Shown here one piece after another: positions 58,201 through 64,000 of a stretch of 64,000 nt of DNA. The notes under the pieces were generated by a model, which worked only from the letters and a program-made list of their open reading frames with translations, was not told where the DNA came from and did not search any database. A program made the position numbers and the translations under genes. Positions within the stretch are counted from its first letter, which is position 1, and the number at the start of each line of letters is the position of its first letter. The DNA comes from Cercophora sp. LCS_1 (Eukaryota; Ascomycota; Sordariomycetes; Sordariales; Lasiosphaeriaceae): the NCBI GenBank assembly GCA_036250225.1, contig JAPZLL010000008.1:496001-560000 (forward strand). The letters run 5' to 3'.

Positions 58201-59003
58201 GTGAGGCCCTTGGGTGCCGTCAACGGCGACGGACCCATGCAAGAAGATCTCGATGGCTCAGCTGACAGGCACCGATCCGACGGTCTTCCTGGTTCCCGGC
58301 GGGTGGCCTCTCCATCCGGCGCCTCACCGACCCGAGCGCGGCTCCACTCACCCCCGTGCTACTGTAATCCAGGTCCGATGGATAATTACACCAAGGATGT
58401 TCGCCGTCCCTTATCCGCGTGCCTGCCGGATCAAGTTCGTTGCATCTCGTTGATCGATATTGCTTTCGGGTTTTGACCCCAACAAAATGTCAATGAACAG
58501 GGATTTTAGCAGCATGTTGACGTTGAGGGCTGCCCGGTTGACAACTTGGCAATCAAGTGAAAGCACCCGTCTCCCCGTGCCGCGAAATCTGGGCCGCCAT
58601 GGCGAGTGCTTGGGGTCTTTGGACGTCTCAAGGGTCACCTGACAGCGTGTTCTTTGAGCCTCGTCGCGTGTTCCACTGTCGCGTAGGGGTAGTCTCGAGA
58701 TACAACACTGGACAGGTCTTTTCCGTATGGCTTACGTCGGTGACAGCGCTGGTGATATTGCAACACTTTGGTTTCTCGGAGGACACTCGGCGTTCGGTTG
58801 ACCCGAGAGACATGCGTGGCCGTGTTAGTAAGCCTATTCTGCTTGTCTAAATGTCAACCATACAGGACGCGGTGCGGTACGATTCCGGCCGTCTTGCTTG
58901 AATTGTATAGAAGAAATCGAGCTACTTCATAACCACACAAGCGATTTCTTCTTGTCAATGCCACACGACTTCACAAGACGAGCACTGACTCTCTCGTACC
59001 AAA
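55295..59003. promoter_or_regulatory. 3.7-kb divergent spacer between egt1 and the GFA gene
   Basis: The starts of egt1 (minus) and the GFA-domain gene (plus) are 3,709 bp apart. The interval has overlapping open frames on both strands (for example 57214-57702) with Arg/Pro/Cys-rich, non-protein-like composition. Pieces such as GCAGCAGC runs near 57150-57180 occur. No gene, RNA or mobile element could be supported. Confidence 0.45.
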
Positions 59004-60188
59004 ATGCCAACCCCTTCAGAACCACCCAAAACCTATCGCGGCAACTGCCACTGCGGTTCATTCATCTTCGAACTCAGAACCCCTGAGATCATCCAATCCG
59101 CCATAGCATGCAACTGTAGCTCCTGCACCAAAAAAGGCTACCTCTGGCTTTTTGTCGCGGACGATGCCGTCACCGTCGTTAAAGACGAGGGAAAACTGGC
59201 TGAATATGTTTGTGGTCCTCACGGGTCTACGCACAAGGTGAATATTACAGGTACCCTACTACATGGAGCTGTGTTGACGTTGTATGTGATGTAGTTCTGC
59301 AGCATCTGCGGGACGTCGGTTCTCTCGCGGGATCCGGGGTATCGGGCTGGGGTTGCGGTGAATGTAGGTATTCACCTCTCGACTTTCCGAGTTCTGTGTT
59401 GTGCCTACTTCACCTCTCTATTCTCCTGGTTCCAGTCCTGTGTCCTTGTATTTCCAGCCTCGTGTTTCGTTCATTTCCAACTCGGCGTTCTCGTTCTTCC
59501 CAACTCCATGTTGCTGCATTCTCCACCCATCGTGTTGGTCACTAAAAAAAAAAAAATCAGGCCCGAACCCTCCAAAACCTCGACATCTGGAAGCTGGAAA
59601 CACCCATCCGCGACGGCGCCAAGATCAATCCTCAATGGGATCCCCCTGTTTATGAAGGTCCAACACCCCACAGTCCCGAGATACCGGGACCGGGAGAGGT
59701 CTACCACGGGAGCTGCCGCTGCGGAGCGGTGGGGGTGGCGATGCAACTTCCGGGACTGTTGGATGCGAGTTACGAGGGCATGGTGGTCGAGTGTAATTGC
59801 AGCATTTGTCAACGGGTAAGTACCTCACTGTCTCTGGTTGTTTGTGATTGTTGTGCTGATAACGCAGGGTGGATATATCTGGATCTATCCCAAGAAGGAA
59901 CAGATTGCGCTGCAGGGGGCTGATAATCTGACGGGTTATGTGTTTGGGAACAAGGTGTGGAAAAAGATGTTCTGCAAGACGTGTGGTGTGCATGTCATGA
60001 CCGATCTCGCGCCTGCGACGGAAGAACAGTGGCAGGCGTTGGAAGAAGGGATACGGAAAGAGAACGAGTCGCGGAGGGCATATCGCCCATTGAACGTCCG
60101 GTGTCTAAACGGCTTTGACCCGCTGAGTCTGAAGACGAGGCGTCTAGACGGATGGGGGAATCTAAAGCCGGGGTACATCAACCCCTGA
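59004..60188 (+). CDS. Protein with two GFA/CENP-V (Mss4-like) zinc-binding domains
   Basis: Exons 59004-59237, 59295-59363, 59561-59815 and 59868-60188 give 292 aa. Two complete copies of the GFA fold are present. The first has YRGNCHCGSF, CNCSSCTKKGYLW and FCSICGTSV; the second has YHGSCRCGAV, CNCSICQRGGYIW and FCKTCGVHV. All Cys of the C-x-C, C-x2-C and C-x2-C groups are present in both, so both can bind zinc. The family is named for Gfa, which binds the glutathione-formaldehyde adduct, but most fungal members are uncharacterised. The copies are joined by a segment with LDIWKLETPIRDGAKINPQW. The C-terminus ends DGWGNLKPGYINP. Intron 59364-59560 is 197 nt and ends in a run of 13 A before TCAG. 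Its stop lies 23 bp from the end of the convergent ribokinase gene. Confidence 0.87.
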
Positions 60189-60211
60189 TTTGCCCTCTCC
60201 ATAGATCATCA

Positions 60212-61156
60212 CTACAACTCATCCCTCCAAGGAATCGAATCCTGGGCGCCCTTCCTCTGCACCGTCTTCGCCGCCGCCTTATTCGCCCTCTTGACCGTCT
60301 CCTCAATGTCAAAACCCCCTCCCACAACCCCCAATGCATACATCCCCACAAACGTGTCCCCCGCCGCCGTGGTATCAACAACCTTTGCCTTCTCCGCGGC
60401 TACCAACCCCTTCTTCCCACCTCCCATATAATAAACCCCCCTTCCACCCAGCGTAATAACCACATTCTTCACACCCCTCTCCACGAAACCCCTCGCAACA
60501 CCCTCACACCCTGCCTCGGTATCTAGCACGTCAACGCCCACACCCCCCAACAACGCCGCCTCCGTCTCATTCACAACCAAGTGTCCCAACCCCTCATACA
60601 CCTCCTTAGGCATAACAACCGCCGGCGCCGGATTAAACAAAACCTCCACCCCCTCCCTCCTCGCCTCCTGAATAACCCCAACAACAACCCCCACCGGGAT
60701 CTCCAGCTGCAGCACCAAAAGCTCCACCCTCCCAACCGCTGCCATCAACGCCCCGACTTGTTCCACTCCGAAAGAATGATTCGCCTCCGCGCTCAACACG
60801 ATCCTATTCTCCCCCGTCGGCTCATCAACGATAATCATGGCAATTCCCGTCTTTTGATCCCCCTTGACTTCAACGCCAGAGACATCAACGCCGTGCTTTT
60901 GGAGGTTGGAACGCAGTAATTCGCCGTAGGAATCGGCGCCTACCGCACCGACCATGGATATGAGAGCGGTTGGATTGGTGTCGACGCCGGACGAGCGGGA
61001 TAGTTTGGCGCATGCGACGGCTTGGTTGGCGCCTTTGCCGCCGGGGGAGACGGTGAAGGAGGAGGCGGTTAGGGTTTCCCCTGGTAGAGGGTGGTGCGGG
61101 ACGCGGGCGGTCAGGTCGATGTTTAGGGAGCCTAGGATTGTGATTTTGGGGGGCAT
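60212..61156 (-). CDS. rbk1: Ribokinase (PfkB family)
   Basis: ATP-dependent D-ribose 5-kinase, feeding ribose into the pentose phosphate pathway. 314 aa, intronless. It opens ITILGSLNIDLTARVPHHPL (the PfkB beta-alpha lid start), with the first PfkB signature GGKGANQAVACAKL and the second signature and catalytic base region DTTAAGDTFVGMY. FNPAPA, VVNETEAALLGG and ITLGGRGVYYM are further ribokinase blocks, and the C-terminus has the cation-site-like AAAKTVQRKGAQDSIPWRDEL. A microsatellite lies just upstream of the start. Another PfkB sugar kinase is possible but the motifs favour ribokinase. Confidence 0.93.
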   Translation of the reverse strand: MPPKITILGSLNIDLTARVPHHPLPGETLTASSFTVSPGGKGANQAVACAKLSRSSGVDTNPTALISMVGAVGADSYGELLRSNLQKHGVDVSGVEVKGDQKTGIAMIIVDEPTGENRIVLSAEANHSFGVEQVGALMAAVGRVELLVLQLEIPVGVVVGVIQEARREGVEVLFNPAPAVVMPKEVYEGLGHLVVNETEAALLGGVGVDVLDTEAGCEGVARGFVERGVKNVVITLGGRGVYYMGGGKKGLVAAEKAKVVDTTAAGDTFVGMYALGVVGGGFDIEETVKRANKAAAKTVQRKGAQDSIPWRDEL

Positions 61157-61863
61157 TTTGGGTCTTCTCGGTTGATGTTGTCGTTGATATGGTGAGCTTG
61201 TGTGTGTGTGGGGGGGGGGGTTAAGGCTTATGTGTATGTGTATGTGTATGTGTATGTGTACGCGTGAAATGCGAATGGATGTAGTTGGATGTTTAAATGG
61301 ATGAGGTTATAAGAGGAAGGGGTCGCCGAGGTTTCGCTTGCTGTTGAGGCAAGAGACGGAGTTGTGAGTGAGGAGGGAATCGCTTGAGGTTGCCCCGGCC
61401 CGTTGTTCAAAGTGGGCTGAGGGGTGCCGGCGTTACCCGCACAGCAAGGGATCCGCTGCGACACCCTCACCCCACTGGCCTTGTGACCCCTATATTTGAG
61501 GAAGGTACCAGCTTCGCCCCTGATATTGACTGATGCCAAGCCATCTGGGCCCTTCGCTTCAACAGGTCAAATGGTCAGTCATTCTTGTGGTAAATTTCTG
61601 TTGATTCTGTACTCTCATTTAACCGTCCTGATGTTCCAGCCAGGACGGTTTAAGCTCGAGCAGAGACCGCTTCCAAGTAAAATCCATCTGCTCCGTCCGT
61701 TATGCAACCAGTGGTATCGTAAATCCAAACCATTATACGCCCCAGATCCATCCAGATCTTCTAACGCCGAAACGACTCCGGAGCCTTTTATAAAGCAGCG
61801 CGCTGCATAAACCAGCCAGTAAGAATAAAAAATCGCCAAACAGTACAATCCTCCAACATCCCG
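61157..61863. promoter_or_regulatory. Intergenic: ribokinase promoter and 3' end of the zinc-finger gene
   Basis: Both neighbours are on the minus strand. This 707-bp interval holds the ribokinase promoter, including dense simple repeats at 61201-61260, and the terminator region of the zinc-finger gene at its right end. No gene seen. Confidence 0.45.
61201..61260. repeat. Compound microsatellite: TG run, G run and TGTATG repeats
   Basis: On the plus strand: a TG run at 61201-61210, about 11 G to 61220, then GTGTAT-type hexamers (ATGTGT/TGTATG) filling about 61230-61260. It begins some 45 bp upstream of the ribokinase ATG, inside its likely leader or core promoter. Confidence 0.9.
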
Positions 61864-64000
61864 TTACTCATCAGTGTCGACCTTCTTCCGCTTGCTTGGT
61901 CGTCTCGGCGTCACTTCGTCTCCCTTCACCCAATGGTTCTTTTCGATCTGGTGCTGTCGCAGGTTGTCTGGCCGGTTCTTGTACTGGCTGGAGCATCCCG
62001 GGTACGGGCACTTGTAGATTTTTGGCGGCGCTGTGCTGTGTTGCAACTTCTTATGTTTTGCCATGCTGCCCTTGAACCACTGGGGATCACCCTTTGGTCG
62101 GTAGCCGCAGAGTTCGCATTCCGTATCGGCTTCCACCTTTTGTCCTTGGTCTGGCTTCTCGTTTTTCTGTCCCTCATTTTGTTCGATATTCGCCGAGTGC
62201 GACAGCGGTGTTGCCGCGGGCGTGGTAATCAATGTTGGAATGGGCAGCATCCGGGTTGTCTCTGATGACCCAACAAGATCGAGTGAGAACCCCAAGTCCA
62301 TGTTGCCACCAGTAATCCCAGCACTCAAATTATCGAAGAACTCGTCCAAATCGTCGTGCTCGTCTGTAAGAGGCTCGCCAGTCGACCTGTCCAGTTCGGG
62401 GATCAATCTCTCGATCAATGAAATGCCGGCTTGGTGGTATGCGTTTCGTCTTGAAGACCTAGCGTCATGTTGCTCGTGGATTTGGTCACACAGGCTCCTC
62501 ACGTCTGGAGTAAAGTTGTCAAAGAACCTCATCGTTGGTATGCACTCCTACTCGCTGTTAGCAAAGCTCAGTGATGACGAGTCTCAAATGCGCACCTTGC
62601 CAGCATGCAGCATCTCAATCTCCACCCTTCGGACACTGGAAATGCTGCCCGCATTTGCTCGCTGACGCACTCCCACGAGCTTGTCCTTGAGAGCTACCAC
62701 GTCGTCATAATCTCCATCCAGAACAGACAGCACGTAGCTCACAGTGGCGACAAAGGCTTGATTGACCCTTGAACTTGAGTTGTGGGCTCCGAGATGCTTG
62801 GCATATAGCTCAGATGACGTGACTTCGAGAGACGGTGGCATCGATCCCATCACCAGAGACATTTCAAGTTCTGTAACGAATTAGGCAAGGCCAGGCATAA
62901 CATGGGTCAATAGGGGCTTACCATCGAGGAAGTCTCGAGCGGCGCCGAGCAAAGAGTCGGCTACATGAACCCGGGCTCCCGCAGGTTCTTTACCCTTCAA
63001 GCTCGACGAACGGCTCGGTGTCTGTCCAGGGGCCAGCTTATAGCAGTTCATAATATCGGCTTGGTCCACGTCTGGCGGCTGCCAGATGATGAAAGTCAAT
63101 TCCCTGTAAGCTTTGCGGTCACTCAATGGAAGTGCGTTGGCATATGCCAATGACTGCAAGAAGAACTGCTTCGACTTTTGGGATGTCCCCTTTTCATGCA
63201 CCGCGAGGGAGAACGCGTACATGAGGTGGACAAAGCAGAGCGTGTCGACCGCAGATGATGGCTGTCCACCATCGAGGAGGGTGCGGAGTAGTCGCAGCCC
63301 ACCTGTTGCTATTGTTCTTGTCGACATCGGCTTGAGCTGGTCTGCGAGGTGGTTCCCCTTCACGTGCTGGATCTTGAGCGTCGACGAGACCAGGTGCTCC
63401 TGGAGGGCGTCCCATGCCGAACCAACAACCGACTTCGTCTCAGAGCAGCAGCCACTGTCGTCTTCGACTTGAGCCTCCCCAACGTTCACCATGTTCACGG
63501 CATCATCGTCCGTCAGCATGAGATCCGCATTCCACACGCCAAGCTGCTGGGGTGCGTCGAACTGGATGAGCGGGTCTGTTGCAATGGGGTCCTCTGCTTT
63601 CGAGACAGGAATATCTGCGGGCAACTCCGAAAAGAATGTGTGTAGGTAGTCGGTGCAGGATGGGTCAAGCTGGACGTCTGCGAACGGGTTGAAGCCCTCG
63701 ACTGGCGATGTCAGGCTAGTGTTGCCCCCCGAGGGCATGCTTGTTGACCACACGCCGCTCCAGTTCGATGATGGCGACACGAGGGAGCTGACATTGCTGC
63801 TCGTGCTTGCAGTCGTATCCGTGCTCGCTGTTGACCTCACCGAAGAGCTTGGTGAAAGGCCCTTGCTCCGGGTAGGGGCTGGTGCCGGTCGTGGGACAGC
63901 ATATCGGCGAGCTGGCAAGCCCTGGGTCGTGAGCTGAAGTGTAGGCTTCGCATTCGGGCTTCGGACCTCACAGTCTTCCGCATAGATCGGGAATGAAGGT
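61864..64000 (-). CDS. C2H2 zinc-finger protein, putative transcription factor (5' end missing)
   Basis: Three exons visible on the minus strand: 62922 to at least 64000 (open at the right edge), 62596-62870 and 61864-62547, with consistent phase. The visible part is about 678 residues. The first part is Ser/Thr/Pro-rich, then a long helical region (AWDALQEHLVSSTLKIQHVK, LRLLRTLLDGG, SFVATVSYVL-like stretch), an acidic DDLDEFFDNLSAG segment that could activate transcription, and two C-terminal zinc fingers. The fingers are CELC ... HKKLQH (with a GDPQW insert) and CPYPGC ... HQIEKNH. The end is a basic patch, RRPSKRKKVD, a likely nuclear localisation signal. The architecture is common in filamentous-fungal C2H2 proteins of unknown target. 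I do not recognise a named regulator. More domains may lie outside the window. Confidence 0.75.

Overview
The window is nuclear DNA of a filamentous ascomycete, most likely a Sordariomycete and possibly Sordariales. The signs are many spliceosomal introns of about 41-60 bp with GT(A/G)AG donors and CTAAC-type branch points, moderately high GC, and a fungal gene set that includes paired motor-domain chitin synthases, a fused ergothioneine synthase Egt1, a fungal-type eEF2 and a Pbi2-type protease inhibitor. Species cannot be fixed from the sequence alone. I see no transposon, tRNA, rRNA, CRISPR array, secondary-metabolite cluster or prophage-like element.

Layout, left to right: csf1 (minus, 3' end cut by the left edge); a TMEM184/Hfl1-like membrane protein (plus); eEF2 (plus); an RBM26/Rmn1-like RNA-binding protein (plus); an HLTF/Rad5-like helicase with HIRAN and RING (minus); bms1 (minus); a Pbi2-like I9 inhibitor (plus); a mitochondrial PDK/BCKDK-type protein kinase (plus); class VII chitin synthase csmB (minus) head-to-head with class V csmA (plus) across a 3.6 kb spacer; a PflX-type radical SAM protein (plus); an unrecognised acidic protein (plus); a NECAP-like adaptor (minus); eIF2B alpha (plus); Egt1 (minus, 12 exons); a tandem GFA/CENP-V-fold protein (plus); ribokinase (minus); and a C2H2 zinc-finger protein (minus, 5' end cut by the right edge).

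Most genes are housekeeping: translation (eEF2, eIF2B alpha), ribosome assembly (Bms1), RNA surveillance (RBM26-like), lipid and vesicle traffic (Csf1, TMEM184-like, NECAP-like) and cell wall (CsmA/CsmB). They are not one pathway, but two local groupings stand out. One is the divergent csmB/csmA pair, whose products have related architectures and near-identical first-intron positions. The other is the egt1/GFA pair, divergent across 3.7 kb. Gene models were built by joining open frames at consensus splice sites, and the reading phase closes exactly at every junction of the spliced genes.

Most notable observations: (1) a sharp switch inside several genes from C-ending to G-ending codons; (2) a bacterial/archaeal-type PflX radical SAM enzyme with a presequence-like N-terminus, whose start codon is preceded by three perfect 10-bp repeats; (3) a required GC-AG intron in the TMEM184-like gene; (4) two consecutive micro-exons of 14 and 22 nt, plus a 327-nt intron, in egt1; (5) two long non-coding spacers of about 3.6-3.7 kb. 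None of these amounts to a clearly new biological system.
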